From Streptomyces durmitorensis (GTDB lineage: Bacteria > Actinomycetota > Actinomycetes > Streptomycetales > Streptomycetaceae), in the NCBI RefSeq assembly GCF_023498005.1, contig NZ_CP097289.1, positions 4,650,001 to 4,714,000 of the forward strand: a DNA stretch of 64,000 bases, in the 5' to 3' direction. This document shows, one piece after another, positions 53,322 to 62,337 of the stretch (positions are counted from its first letter, which is position 1; every line of letters begins with the position of its first letter). The notes beneath the pieces are model-generated. The model was not told the DNA's origin. It made no database searches and was given only the letters and a program-made list of their open reading frames with translations. The translations under genes were made by a program, and so were the position numbers.

Positions 53322-54431
53322 ATGCGCGCCACCCGCCGTACCTTCCGCACCGCCGCCATCGCCACCGGAGCGATCGCCGCTCTCGCCGTCCCGACGACGG
53401 CGGCCTTCGCCGCCGACGCCCCGTCGAACCCGCAGGGCCAGGTCGCCCCGGGTGACCAGACCGGCACCACGGACCAGGACCAGACCGGTCAGGACCAGAC
53501 GGGCCAGGACAAGCAGACGGACGACGAGACGCCGAAGCCGGGCAGCTGGGAGTCGAAGGGCACGACCGACCTCGGCAAGGGCTGGTCGGCGAACGTCGAC
53601 GTGAACGCGTCCGCGCGCACCGCCAAGGCCGCCATCTCCCTCGACGGCGCCGCCAAGGGCTCGCTCACCGCGTACGAGAAGTCCGCGAGCACCACCATCG
53701 ACGGCAACACCTTCACCCTGACCCCCGACGGCACGGTCACCGCCAAGCTCGTGGACAAGGACAAGGAGAAGGACAAGGACAAGGACAAGGACAAGCCCGT
53801 CCCCGGCGGCTGGGTCTCCAAGGGCGTCACCGATCTCGGCAACGGCTGGTCCGCGAAGGTCGACGTGAACGCGTCCGCGCGCAGCGCCAAGGCCGCCATC
53901 TCCCTCGACGGCGCCGCCAAGGGCTCCCTGAAGGCCTACATCGACCCGTCGAGCACCAAGATCGACGGCTGCACCTTCACGCTCTCCGCCGACGGCACCA
54001 TCACCAAGAAGGCGGCCCCCAAGCCCAAGCCGCAGCCCGTCGACAAGCGGGTCTACGTCCGCACCGACAAGCTGGCCGACGGCTCCACGGCCAAGATCTA
54101 CAAGCTCGGCAAGAACCACTACCAGGCCGACATCTACGCCAAGGGCGTCAAGCTCGACACCCTCGACGCCAACGGCAGGTCCGCGACCGGCGAGAACAAC
54201 GGTCTGCACGTCGTCCTCCGCCCCGACGGCACCATCAAGTCCTGGGTCGACGGCAAGACCGGCTCAGGTACCGGCTCCACGGTCGTCCCCAAGGGCGGCG
54301 TCAAGGCAGGCGCCGAGGACGTCCACCCGGCCGGCGACAGCACCCCGCTGATAGCGGCGGGCGGCGGCATGGCGGCGCTGGGCGCGGCGGGCCTCGGCTT
54401 CGCGGTGTACCGCCGCAAGCAGAACAACTGA
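53322..54431 (+). CDS. Secreted two-repeat protein with C-terminal membrane anchor
   Basis: 369 residues. Signal peptide ends near AAFAADAP (~32); a Gln/Asp/Thr linker follows; then two ~65-residue repeats that are almost identical (GSWESKGTTDLGKGWSANV versus GGWVSKGVTDLGNGWSAKV; both contain VDVNASAR and AKAAISLDGAAKGSL), joined by a highly charged KDKEKDKDKDKDK linker. A third, diverged beta domain precedes a hydrophobic C-terminal helix and RRKQNN. No LPxTG motif. Probably displayed on the membrane surface. Not recognised. Confidence 0.8.
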   Translation: MRATRRTFRTAAIATGAIAALAVPTTAAFAADAPSNPQGQVAPGDQTGTTDQDQTGQDQTGQDKQTDDETPKPGSWESKGTTDLGKGWSANVDVNASARTAKAAISLDGAAKGSLTAYEKSASTTIDGNTFTLTPDGTVTAKLVDKDKEKDKDKDKDKPVPGGWVSKGVTDLGNGWSAKVDVNASARSAKAAISLDGAAKGSLKAYIDPSSTKIDGCTFTLSADGTITKKAAPKPKPQPVDKRVYVRTDKLADGSTAKIYKLGKNHYQADIYAKGVKLDTLDANGRSATGENNGLHVVLRPDGTIKSWVDGKTGSGTGSTVVPKGGVKAGAEDVHPAGDSTPLIAAGGGMAALGAAGLGFAVYRRKQNN

Positions 54432-54457
54432 CCGCGCGGAAGCGGCGGTACGACGAC

Positions 54458-54486
54458 GGGGCACCCCCTGGAAGAGGGGGTGCCCC
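54458..54486. terminator. Bidirectional terminator before phoX end
   Basis: A perfect 12-bp stem GGGGCACCCCCT/AGGGGGTGCCCC with a 5-nt loop, flanked by further complementary arms (TACGACGA near 54449 and TCGTA near 54493) in the spacer between two convergent genes. Confidence 0.8.
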
Positions 54487-54529
54487 TGACGCGTCGTACG
54501 ACGGACGTGCTGTCCGCGATCCGCGATCC

Positions 54530-56620
54530 TCAGACGCCGATGTCGCAGCCGTCCTTGCGCCAGACCGACACGACCGACGGGCGGACGATCTTCCCGGGTC
54601 CGTCGGGCCACGCGCTCGCGGGCTTCTCGACGGACGCGCCGTCGACCTCGCCCGGGTGCTGCACGGAGACGATCACGCGGCGGTCCTGGACCAGCGGGCC
54701 GCAGGTCTCCGCGCCCTTCGGCATGGTAAGGAACTGCTTGAGCTCACCGCGCCGGTCGCCCTTGGTCGCGACACCGAACAGGCCGTCGTGCGAGCCGAGT
54801 TGGTTGCCGTCCGTCGAGATCCACAGGTTGCCGTGCGGGTCGAAGGCGACGTTGTCCGGGCAGGAGATCGGGCTGACCTTGTCCTTCGGGAAGCCCGCGA
54901 AGTACGTGGCCGGGTCCTCGGGGTCGCCCGCGACGAGGAAGAGCGACCAGGCGAAGGTGGTCGACTCCGGGCGGTTGCGTCGCTCGGTCAGCTCCAGGAT
55001 CTGCCCGTGCTTGTTGAGGTTGCGCGGGTTGGCCTCGTCGGCACCGGCCTTGCCCGCCTTGCCGCGGTCGGAGTTGTTCGTGAGCGCGACGTAGACCTTG
55101 CCGGTGTACGGGGAGGGCTCGATGTCCTCGGGGCGGTCCATCTTCGTGGCGCCGACCTTGTCACCGGCCTGGCGCGTGAAGACGTACACCTCTTCGGCAC
55201 TCATGCCGTCGACGTGCGAGACGGCGTGGCCCTTGGGGCCCGCGGTGGCGAGCGGGATCCAGACGCCGCTGCCGTCGAACTCGCCGTCCGCGGGCAGCTT
55301 GCCGGTGCCGTCGATCTCGGCTGCCGGGGAGTCGCCGGTCAGCTTGGCGACGTAGAGCGTGCCCTCGTCGAGCAGCGTGAGGTTGTGCTCGTGCGCGGCG
55401 CGGGACGTGCCCTTGGCGACGCGCTTGCTGCTGACGAACTTGTAGAAGTAGTCGAACTTCTCGTCGTCGCCCATGTAGACCACGGGGCGGCCGTCGTGCG
55501 TGAGGCGCGGCTGCGCGGCCTCGTGCTTGAAGCGGCCGAGCGCGGTGCGCTTGCGCGGGGTCGATTCGGGGTCGTACGGGTCGAGTTCGACGACCCAGCC
55601 GAAGCGATTGGCCTCGTTGGGCTCCTTGGCGAGGTCGAAGCGGTCGTCGAACCGCTCCCACTTGCGCTCGGACGCGGCGCCGATGACGCCGTAGCGCTTG
55701 AGGCGCGCGGCGGCGGTGGGCTCGGTGACCTTCTCCGCGTTGGCGAAGTACTGGTTGAAGTTCTCCTCGCCGTGCAGGGTCGTGCCCCACGGGGTGGTGC
55801 CGCCCGCGCAGTTGTTGAGGGTGCCGAGGACCTTGGTGCCGCGCGGGTCGGCCTTCGTACGGACGTACTCGCTGCCCGCGGCGGGTCCCGTGAGGCGGAA
55901 CTCGCTGGTGGCGGTCAGGCGGCGGTTGAGCTGGTGGCGGCTGACGGCGCTCAGCTTGCCGCTCTTGCGCTCCTCCTCGACGACCACGACGGAGAGGCCG
56001 TGGGCGGCCCAGGCGATCTCGACCTGCTCGCGGGTGGGGTTCGCGGCGTCGTATCCCTTGAACATCAGGATCTCGTCGGTGTACTCGTGGTTGGCCACAA
56101 GGACCTGACGCCCGCGCTCGCGGTGCAGCGGCAGGAGGCTCAGGAAGTCGTTGTTGTACCCGAACTGACCCGCCTGCGCCTTTGCGGTCTGCTTGTCCGC
56201 GTCGAAGGCGGGGGCGCCGCGGAGGATGGGCTCGCCCCAGCGGATGACGACGTTCTGGGCGTAGCCGTCCGGGATGGTGACCGAGTCGGTGGTGTTGGGC
56301 ACGACGGGCGTGAAGCGGAGACCGCGCGCCCCCTTTTTGCTCTTGTGCGACGACGGTTTAACGGGTGCTGCCGCCGCTTCCGGGGCGGCGGGACCTGCGA
56401 CGACGGCGCTGCCCGCGGCGGTCGCCACGGTCACGACCGCGGCGGCGCGCATCATGGAGCGGCGGCTGAGCGCTCCGGCTATGACGTCGCCGACGTACTC
56501 GTTGTCGCTGGTGTTGGGCACCTCGTGGAAGCAGGCATCACCACAACGGAACCGGCAGGTCATGGCGGAACGGCCGCCGCTCCCCTGATGCGAGGTGATG
56601 ATCGGCAGCAGCTTGCGCAC
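54530..56620 (-). CDS. phoX: PhoX-family alkaline phosphatase
   Basis: 696 residues. A long N-region leads to a twin-arginine signal (LSRRSMMRAAA, Arg53-Arg54) and hydrophobic stretch, so the protein is exported folded by Tat. The DUF839/PhoX body includes NHEYTDE, NNCAGGTTPWGTTLHGEENF, MGDDEKFDYFYKFVS, DRPEDIEPSP and SCPDNVAFDPHGNLW, typical of the calcium/iron-dependent PhoX propeller. It releases phosphate from organic esters. GGAGG lies 4 bp before GTG 56620. A PHO box ~90 bp upstream predicts PhoP control. Confidence 0.94.
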   Translation of the reverse strand: MRKLLPIITSHQGSGGRSAMTCRFRCGDACFHEVPNTSDNEYVGDVIAGALSRRSMMRAAAVVTVATAAGSAVVAGPAAPEAAAAPVKPSSHKSKKGARGLRFTPVVPNTTDSVTIPDGYAQNVVIRWGEPILRGAPAFDADKQTAKAQAGQFGYNNDFLSLLPLHRERGRQVLVANHEYTDEILMFKGYDAANPTREQVEIAWAAHGLSVVVVEEERKSGKLSAVSRHQLNRRLTATSEFRLTGPAAGSEYVRTKADPRGTKVLGTLNNCAGGTTPWGTTLHGEENFNQYFANAEKVTEPTAAARLKRYGVIGAASERKWERFDDRFDLAKEPNEANRFGWVVELDPYDPESTPRKRTALGRFKHEAAQPRLTHDGRPVVYMGDDEKFDYFYKFVSSKRVAKGTSRAAHEHNLTLLDEGTLYVAKLTGDSPAAEIDGTGKLPADGEFDGSGVWIPLATAGPKGHAVSHVDGMSAEEVYVFTRQAGDKVGATKMDRPEDIEPSPYTGKVYVALTNNSDRGKAGKAGADEANPRNLNKHGQILELTERRNRPESTTFAWSLFLVAGDPEDPATYFAGFPKDKVSPISCPDNVAFDPHGNLWISTDGNQLGSHDGLFGVATKGDRRGELKQFLTMPKGAETCGPLVQDRRVIVSVQHPGEVDGASVEKPASAWPDGPGKIVRPSVVSVWRKDGCDIGV

Positions 56621-56710
56621 GGTTCCTCCGTTGTGTGGACGTGTTCGTGACTCTGGGCGTGGCTTGATTCCGCCGGAACGCTAGGCGCGGAGGTCGGCAG
56701 GGCGACGGCC

Positions 56711-56732
56711 TGAGGGTGAACGGGAGGTGAAC
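56711..56732 (-). promoter_or_regulatory. PHO box (PhoP-binding direct repeats)
   Basis: On the minus strand two adjacent 11-bp direct repeats read GTTCACCTCCC and GTTCACCCTCA, matching the Streptomyces PhoP direct-repeat unit (GTTCACC plus four variable bases). They lie 91-112 bp upstream of the phoX start, the right position for activation. Confidence 0.88.
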
Positions 56733-56895
56733 CGGGAGCGCACATAGGGCAGTTGGGGTGCGTGTGCGCGGTAAGGGTGATGGTGGAGGGGCGGTGGGGC
56801 GACCCTCACGAAGATCGCGTATCGCGGCGGCTAACCTTACGTGTCCGCCCTGGCCAGGGGTTATCGGGAATCAACTCACGCGAAGGGGTGCACCC

Positions 56896-58518
56896 ATGGG
56901 CATTCTGAGTGTCCTGCGGAATGCGTTCGGACTGTCGTCACGCAAGGGGGAGCAGGCTCCGGAGCCTGAGGCAGTGACCCCGGAGGCTCCGGAGACTCCG
57001 GAGGCCCCGGAGCCCCAGGAGACGCCGGAGGCTGCCGCCTCCGCCTCCTCCGCCGCCTCTGCGACGGTTCCGGCGCCCTCGTCCGAGCGGGTGCCTCCGG
57101 CGGCTGAGCCGAAGGCGACGGTTCCGGCGCCGTCGTCCGAGCCTTCGCCTTCGGCGGTGGACGATCTCGTCGCCGCGGCGTTCGACCGGGACCGCGTGGC
57201 GGTGCCTTCGCCTTCGCCGGAACCGGAGCCGGAGCTGGCTCCTGAGCCGGAACTGGCTCCTGAGCCCGAGGCCGAGACCGTCGCCCCGGAGCCCGAGGCC
57301 GCGGCTGCAGCCCCGGAGCCGGAAGCGGAGACCGTGGCCCCGGAGCCGGAAGCTACGGCCGAAGCCGCTGAAACGTCCCCGTCAGTTGTGCCCACCCGTC
57401 CCGCCGAGCGGGACGATTGCCCACAACAAGATGCCCCCACAGAGCTGGCCCCGGCAGCGGTAGCCGAAGCCGCCACCCCCGCCCCTGAGGCCGAGGCCGA
57501 GTCCCCCGCCACCGAGCCGGAGGACGAGCCCGCCACCGCCGAGCCGGTCGACCAGCCCGCCACCGCTGCGACCACCCCCGAAACCGAGCCCGCAGACGAG
57601 TCGCCCACCGCTGCGGCCACCCCCGAAGCCGAGCCGGTCGGCGAGCCCGCCACCGCTGTGGCCTCCCCCGAAGCCGGACCGGCAGACGAGTCGCCCGCCG
57701 CTGTGGGCAATCGTCCCGCTGGGCGGGACGGGTGGGCACAGCCCTTGACGCCGGGTGCCGATGAAGCGGCGGAAGTACCCGTGACCTCGGCGGAGCCGGA
57801 GCCGGAGCCGGAGCCGCAGGGTGCCGATGACGCCGCGGAGGTGCCCGCGGAGACCGAAGCTTCGGGGGAAGAGGAGTCCGCCGCAGCCCTGGCGCAGCCA
57901 GCCCTCGCTGCCGCGTACAAGGCAGCCGCAGCCGCCCTGCGCAAGAGGGACCTCACCGGAGTCCGCGCCCCGGTCTACCTCGTACTCGACCGCTCCGGAT
58001 CCATGCGCTCGTACTACAAGGACGGCTCCGCCCAGAGCCTGGGCGAGCAGGTCCTCGCCCTGGCCGCCCACACGGACCCCGAGGCAACCGTCCACGTCGT
58101 CTTCTTCTCCACCGACATCGACGGCACCGGCACCCTCACCCTCCCCGAGCACGAGAACCGCATCGACGAGCTGCACGCGGCAGCGGGCCGCATGGGCCGC
58201 ACCAGCTACCACCGCGCGATCGAAGAGGTCGTGTCCCACTACGAGAAGTCGGAGCACAAGGGCAGCCCCGCCCTCGTCGTCTTCCAGACGGACGGCCCCC
58301 CGGACGCCAAGGGCCCGGCCAACCAGGCCCTCGCGGACGCGGCCAAGCACCCCCTCTTCTTCCAGTTCGTCGCATTCGGCGAGCACGAGGCGAAGGGCTT
58401 CGACTACCTCCGCAAGCTGAAGGCGGAGAACGCCGCCTTCTTCCACGCGGGCCCCACCCCCCGCGAGCTCACGGACGCGGAGCTGTACGAGGGTCTGCTC
58501 GCGGCCTGGCGCCCGTAA
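56896..58518 (+). CDS. VWA-domain protein with Pro/Glu/Ala-rich N-terminal region
   Basis: 540 residues. After a short start ([14 protein letters not shown]) come ~330 residues of low-complexity Pro/Glu/Ala sequence, then a von Willebrand A domain (~residues 355-540) with MIDAS motif [10 protein letters not shown], plus FFSTDIDG and FQTDGPPD. The VWA part resembles streptomycete TerY/TerF-like domains; no signal peptide, so cytoplasmic. Two copies of a 41-bp palindromic element lie in frame within the low-complexity part, encoding [11 protein letters not shown] and [13 protein letters not shown] 56896 follows GAAGGGG. Confidence 0.85.
   Translation: MGILSVLRNAFGLSSRKGEQAPEPEAVTPEAPETPEAPEPQETPEAAASASSAASATVPAPSSERVPPAAEPKATVPAPSSEPSPSAVDDLVAAAFDRDRVAVPSPSPEPEPELAPEPELAPEPEAETVAPEPEAAAAAPEPEAETVAPEPEATAEAAETSPSVVPTRPAERDDCPQQDAPTELAPAAVAEAATPAPEAEAESPATEPEDEPATAEPVDQPATAATTPETEPADESPTAAATPEAEPVGEPATAVASPEAGPADESPAAVGNRPAGRDGWAQPLTPGADEAAEVPVTSAEPEPEPEPQGADDAAEVPAETEASGEEESAAALAQPALAAAYKAAAAALRKRDLTGVRAPVYLVLDRSGSMRSYYKDGSAQSLGEQVLALAAHTDPEATVHVVFFSTDIDGTGTLTLPEHENRIDELHAAAGRMGRTSYHRAIEEVVSHYEKSEHKGSPALVVFQTDGPPDAKGPANQALADAAKHPLFFQFVAFGEHEAKGFDYLRKLKAENAAFFHAGPTPRELTDAELYEGLLAAWRP
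57386..57426 (+). repeat. 41-bp palindromic element, copy 1, inside the VWA gene
   Basis: TTGTGCCCACCCGTCCCGC, CGA, then GCGGGACGATTGCCCACAA: outer TTGTG/CACAA and inner CGTCCCGC/GCGGGACG pair, with an asymmetric internal loop. It is the reverse complement, with few changes, of the element at 57701-57741. Confidence 0.88.
57701..57741 (-). repeat. 41-bp palindromic element, copy 2, inverted
   Basis: CTGTGGGCAATCGTCCCGC, TGG, GCGGGACGGGTGGGCACAG. Same length as copy 1 and in the opposite orientation, 274 bp downstream in the same coding region. Confidence 0.88.
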
Positions 58519-58598
58519 CCCCAAGGGGTGGGCCCTTCGGGGTCCACCCCCTGGAATCGAGGTGAACCGCTCCCTCCGGGGCCGTTAGGATTTCGACC

Positions 58599-60233
58599 AT
58601 GGCGGCCACTGGATCCGAGAAGCAGGGGACGAGCGAAGGCGCAAAGGCGTTCTACGTGTCGACCCCCATTTACTACGTCAACGACGCTCCTCACCTGGGC
58701 CACGCCTACACGACCGTTGCAGGGGACGTGCTCACGCGCTGGCACCGTCAGCGCGGCGAGAAGGTGTGGTACCTCACCGGCACGGACGAGCACGGTCAGA
58801 AGATCATGCGCACTGCCGAGGCGAACAACGTCACGCCCCAGGCGTGGTGCGACAAGCTCGTGGACGAGGCCTGGCGGCCTCTCTGGGAGCACCTGAACAT
58901 CGCCAACGACGACTTCATCCGCACGACGGAGAAGCGCCACACGGACCGCGTCCAGGAGTTCGTCCAGGATCTCTACGAGAAGGGCGAGATCTACAAGGGC
59001 GGCTACGAAGGCCCGTACTGCGTGGGCTGCGAGGAGTACAAGCTCCCCGGCGACCTGATCGACGGCGAGGCCGGCGGCGAGTTCGCGGGGCAGAAGCTCT
59101 GCCCCATCCACAAGAAGCCGGTGGAGCTCCTCAAGGAGGAGAACTACTTCTTCAAGCTGAGTGAGTACGGCCCCAAGCTCCTGGAGCACTACGCCGCGAA
59201 CCCGGACTTCATCCAGCCCGAGTCGGCGCGCAACGAAGTCGTGAACTTCGTCAAGCAGGGCCTTCAGGACCTGTCGATCTCCCGCTCGACGTTCGACTGG
59301 GGCGTCAAGGTCCCGTGGGACGACAAGCACGTGATCTACGTCTGGGTCGACGCCCTCCTCAACTACGCGACGGCCGTCGGCTACGGCGCGGACGAGGAAA
59401 AGTTCAAGACAACCTTCCCCGCCGACGTGCACCTGGTCGGCAAGGACATCCTCCGCTTCCACGCGGTCATCTGGCCCGCGATGCTGATGGCGCAGGGTCT
59501 GCCGCTGCCGGGCCGCATCGCGGCCAACGGCTGGCTGATGGTCGGCGGCGAGAAGATGTCGAAGTCGAACCTGACGGGCATCAAGCCGCAGGACCTCACC
59601 TCGCACTTCGGCGTGGACGCGTACCGCTGGTACTTCCTGCGCGCCATCGCGTTCGGCCAGGACGGCTCGTTCTCGTGGGAGGACTTCACCGCCCGCTACA
59701 CGAGCGAACTCGCGAACGACTACGGAAACCTCGCCTCGCGCGTGGCGGCCATGGTCGGCAAGTACTTCGGCGGCGCGCTTCCCGAGGCGACGGCGGTCGG
59801 TGCAGCGGAGCAGGCGGTCCAGGAAGGTCTGGCCAAGGCGGTCGCCGCGGCCGACCTGAAGATCGGCGAGGAGCTGGACTTCCAGGCCGGGATCCTCGCG
59901 GTGTTCGCCTTCGTCAAGCAGGTCAACGGCTACATCACGGAGCAGGAGCCGTGGAAGGTGGCCAAGGACGAGTCCCCGGAGGGCCAGGCCCGCCTGGCGA
60001 CGATCCTCTACACGGCGGCGGAGTCGCTGCGCGCGGTGGCCGTCCTGCTGAACTCGATCATGCCGGAGACCTCGCAGAAGCTGTGGGACTCGCTCGGCGC
60101 CGAGCCCTCACTGGGCGCGCTCGCCGAGCAGCGGGTTCAGGACGCGGGTACGTGGGGTCAGCTGCCGGTGGGTGCGACGGTGACGAAGGGCGCGGTGCTG
60201 TTCCCGCGCCTTGAGGAGACAAAGCAGTCGTAA
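58599..60233 (+). CDS. metG: Methionyl-tRNA synthetase
   Basis: 544 residues. Class I signature HLGH (residues 32-35, HIGH equivalent) and KMSKS (~318-322); GTDEHGQKI, the zinc-knuckle region with YCVGCEEY and CPIHKK, and the anticodon-binding helices ELANDYGNLASRV, FVKQVNGYI. No C-terminal EMAP-like dimerisation domain, which makes it the short form common in actinobacteria. It charges tRNA-Met. A strong terminator follows. Confidence 0.97.
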   Translation: MAATGSEKQGTSEGAKAFYVSTPIYYVNDAPHLGHAYTTVAGDVLTRWHRQRGEKVWYLTGTDEHGQKIMRTAEANNVTPQAWCDKLVDEAWRPLWEHLNIANDDFIRTTEKRHTDRVQEFVQDLYEKGEIYKGGYEGPYCVGCEEYKLPGDLIDGEAGGEFAGQKLCPIHKKPVELLKEENYFFKLSEYGPKLLEHYAANPDFIQPESARNEVVNFVKQGLQDLSISRSTFDWGVKVPWDDKHVIYVWVDALLNYATAVGYGADEEKFKTTFPADVHLVGKDILRFHAVIWPAMLMAQGLPLPGRIAANGWLMVGGEKMSKSNLTGIKPQDLTSHFGVDAYRWYFLRAIAFGQDGSFSWEDFTARYTSELANDYGNLASRVAAMVGKYFGGALPEATAVGAAEQAVQEGLAKAVAAADLKIGEELDFQAGILAVFAFVKQVNGYITEQEPWKVAKDESPEGQARLATILYTAAESLRAVAVLLNSIMPETSQKLWDSLGAEPSLGALAEQRVQDAGTWGQLPVGATVTKGAVLFPRLEETKQS

Positions 60234-60284
60234 CCGGTCGGAATGTCCGTCCGATCGGTCGGACCGTCCGCCTCGAACTGCACT

Positions 60285-60318
60285 GAAGGGGCTCGCGATT
60301 GAACTCGCGAGCCCCTTC
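60285..60318 (+). terminator. Intrinsic terminator of metG
   Basis: A perfect 14-bp stem GAAGGGGCTCGCGA/TCGCGAGCCCCTTC with a TTGAAC loop, followed by TTCTT. Confidence 0.9.
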
Positions 60319-60421
60319 TTCTTGCCCAACTTGGCTGATTCATGCGGGTCAAATAGCGATACCGATCACATTCGACCAGAACTCACGCCGTCTTCACATC
60401 TTCGTACGTACGCTTCACTGT

Positions 60422-60607
60422 ATGACCACGACTCCCGACACCCCCGACCGGCCGCGCTCAGCGGCCGAGGTGAACGAGGAGATACGCGCGCTCTGGCTGC
60501 GTACGGGCGGGTATCTCCGCCCCGAGCAACACCTGGAGTACGAGAAGCTCGTAGCGGAGTGGGCCGAGGCGACGGCCACGGCGGCGACGCACACGCCGGC
60601 CGTTTGA
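60422..60607 (+). CDS. Small hypothetical protein
   Basis: 61 residues beginning MTTTPDTPDRPRSAAEVNEEIRAL (shown in part), acidic, helical (NEEIRALWLRTGG, LEYEKLVAEWAEA). No membrane span. It resembles short conserved streptomycete proteins of unknown function. The start has an A/T-rich leader but no strong ribosome site. Confidence 0.65.
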   Translation: MTTTPDTPDRPRSAAEVNEEIRALWLRTGGYLRPEQHLEYEKLVAEWAEATATAATHTPAV

Positions 60608-60633
60608 GCCGACCGCAACGCGATTCAACAACC

Positions 60634-60705
60634 GCGGCGCTTTCGTCCGCCGCGGCGTTCTCGTCCACCGCGACGCTCTCGTCCACCGCCACGTTCTCAT
60701 CCCAC
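60634..60705. repeat. Four copies of an 18-bp tandem repeat
   Basis: Units such as GCGGCGTTCTCGTCCACC, each differing from its neighbour by two to five bases, between the 61-residue gene and the end of the TetR gene. The period is a multiple of three and the plus frame reads SSTAT-like repeats, but there is no start codon. Confidence 0.85.
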
Positions 60706-60716
60706 GCGTGAGCCGC

Positions 60717-61331
60717 TCAGACCTCGTACGACCCCACGAGCCGCGCCAGCTGACGCCCCGCTGCCCGTAGCGGCTCCTCGCTGCGGTTGACCTGGGCGGT
60801 CACCTCGGCGCCCTCCAGGGCGCTGATCACGGTCGTCGCCACGTCCCGCGCGTCCGTCGCACCGAAGCCGGAGCCGAGCAGCTTCTCCTCGACCAGGCGC
60901 TCCCAACTCCCCAGCGCGGCCGCGCACACCCGCTGGATCTCCGATTCCGTGCCCAGCGTCTCCAGGGCGGCTGCGGTGACGGGGCAGCCGTCGATCCAGC
61001 CCGACTCCCGCAGCCCCACGGCCAGTTCCGCGGCGCATGCCTCGATCGCGGCGCCGGGGTCATCGGCGGTGGCAAGGCCCTCGCGCAGCACCTCGGCGAA
61101 CTCCTCGCCGCTGTACGTGATCGCGGCCACCGCGACGGCCTCCTTCCCGCCGGGGAAGAAGTGGTAGACGGAGCCGAGCGTGGCCTCCGCGTCCTTCGCG
61201 ATCTGCTTGATGCCGGTGCCTACGTACCCCTGGCGCTGGAGCAGCCGTGCGGCGGCGATGACGATGCGGTCGCGGGTGCCGACGGGGGCGGCGGGGACGG
61301 CGGGGACGGTGGCGGTGGGGGTCTGGGCCAT
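60717..61331 (-). CDS. TetR-family regulator of the adjacent reductase
   Basis: 204 residues. HTH: RIVIAAARLLQRQGYVGTGIKQIAKDAEATLGSVYHFFPGGKE across residues ~20-65 (LmrA/YxaF-like). The C-terminal domain contains GCPVTAAALET. Divergent from the imine-reductase gene, with two near-identical 16-bp operators in the 115-bp spacer. Confidence 0.92.
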   Translation of the reverse strand: MAQTPTATVPAVPAAPVGTRDRIVIAAARLLQRQGYVGTGIKQIAKDAEATLGSVYHFFPGGKEAVAVAAITYSGEEFAEVLREGLATADDPGAAIEACAAELAVGLRESGWIDGCPVTAAALETLGTESEIQRVCAAALGSWERLVEEKLLGSGFGATDARDVATTVISALEGAEVTAQVNRSEEPLRAAGRQLARLVGSYEV

Positions 61332-61357
61332 GGCGCCACTCTACCTCCGCGACTAAT

Positions 61358-61373
61358 TAGAGCGCTCGTTCCA
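61358..61373. promoter_or_regulatory. TetR operator O1
   Basis: TAGAGCGCTCGTTCCA, near-palindromic (TAGA-CG..CG-TC-A), 27 bp from the TetR start; positioned to repress tetR. Confidence 0.75.
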
Positions 61374-61404
61374 GAGCCGTGCTACGTTTCCTCCACGCTC
61401 TAGA

Positions 61405-61420
61405 TAGAGCGCTCGTTCTA
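61405..61420. promoter_or_regulatory. TetR operator O2
   Basis: TAGAGCGCTCGTTCTA, one base different from O1 and a better palindrome, 27 bp before the reductase ATG; positioned to repress it. Centre-to-centre spacing of 47 bp. Confidence 0.78.
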
Positions 61421-61446
61421 GTCCGTTCCAGCCCAGGAGGATTCGC

Positions 61447-62337
61447 ATGACCGCCACCCCTGTCACCCTCATCGGACTCGGCCCCATGGGCCACGCGATG
61501 GCCACGGTCCTGCTCGACAAGGGCCACCAGGTCACCCTCTGGAACCGCACCGCGTCCCGCGCGGACGACTTGGTGGAGCGCGGCGCGATCCTCGCCGCCA
61601 CTCCCGAGGAGGCCGTCGCCGCCAACGAGTTGGTGATCCTGAGCCTCACGGACTACGACGCGATGTACGCGGTCCTCGAACCGGCGGCAGCGGCCCTTCC
61701 GGGCCGAGTGATCGTCAACCTCAGCTCGGACACCCCGGAGAAGGCCCGCAAGGCGGCGAAATGGGCCGCCGGGCACGGTGCCGCCCACCTCACGGGCGGC
61801 GTGCTCGCCCCGCCCCACGGCATCGGGAAGCCGGAGTTCTCCACCTTCTACAGCGGCCCGCGCGCGGCGTACGACAAGCACCGGGCGACGCTTGAGGTGC
61901 TGACGGGCGAGACCGACTACCGGGGCGAGGACGCGGGCCTCGCGGCGCTGATGTACCAGCTCAACATGGTCATCTTCTGGACGAGCGTCTCCAGCTACTG
62001 GTACGCGGTCGCCCTGGCCAAGGCCAACGGCCTGTCGGCGACGGACATCCTCCCGTACGCCTCACAGAACATGACCGGGATGCCGGAGTTCCTGTCCTTC
62101 TACGCGGCACGCATCGACGCGGGCAACCACGAGGGAGACGTGGACCGCCTGGCCATGGGCCTGGCCAGCATGGAGCACGTGGTGGACACCCACACCGACT
62201 CGGGCGTGGACGCCGCGCTGCCGTCGGCGGTGGCCGACCTGTTCCGGCGCGGGATGGAGGCGGGCCACGCGGCGGACAGCTTCTCCAGCATCGTGGAACT
62301 GCTGGGGAAGGAGGCACCCGGGATGCCCCTGCTTTGA
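61447..62337 (+). CDS. NAD(P)-dependent oxidoreductase, imine-reductase-like
   Basis: 296 residues of the 6-phosphogluconate/beta-hydroxyacid dehydrogenase superfamily. Rossmann motif GLGPMG (residues 10-15), WNRT for NADPH preference, VNLSSDTPEKARKAA, GGVLAPPHGIGKP, and the helix LMYQLNMVIFWTS characteristic of the IRED branch, which also has a C-terminal all-helical dimerisation half. Reduces imines or related carbonyl compounds. Under control of the divergent TetR regulator, so it is probably induced by a small molecule. Confidence 0.88.
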   Translation: MTATPVTLIGLGPMGHAMATVLLDKGHQVTLWNRTASRADDLVERGAILAATPEEAVAANELVILSLTDYDAMYAVLEPAAAALPGRVIVNLSSDTPEKARKAAKWAAGHGAAHLTGGVLAPPHGIGKPEFSTFYSGPRAAYDKHRATLEVLTGETDYRGEDAGLAALMYQLNMVIFWTSVSSYWYAVALAKANGLSATDILPYASQNMTGMPEFLSFYAARIDAGNHEGDVDRLAMGLASMEHVVDTHTDSGVDAALPSAVADLFRRGMEAGHAADSFSSIVELLGKEAPGMPLL

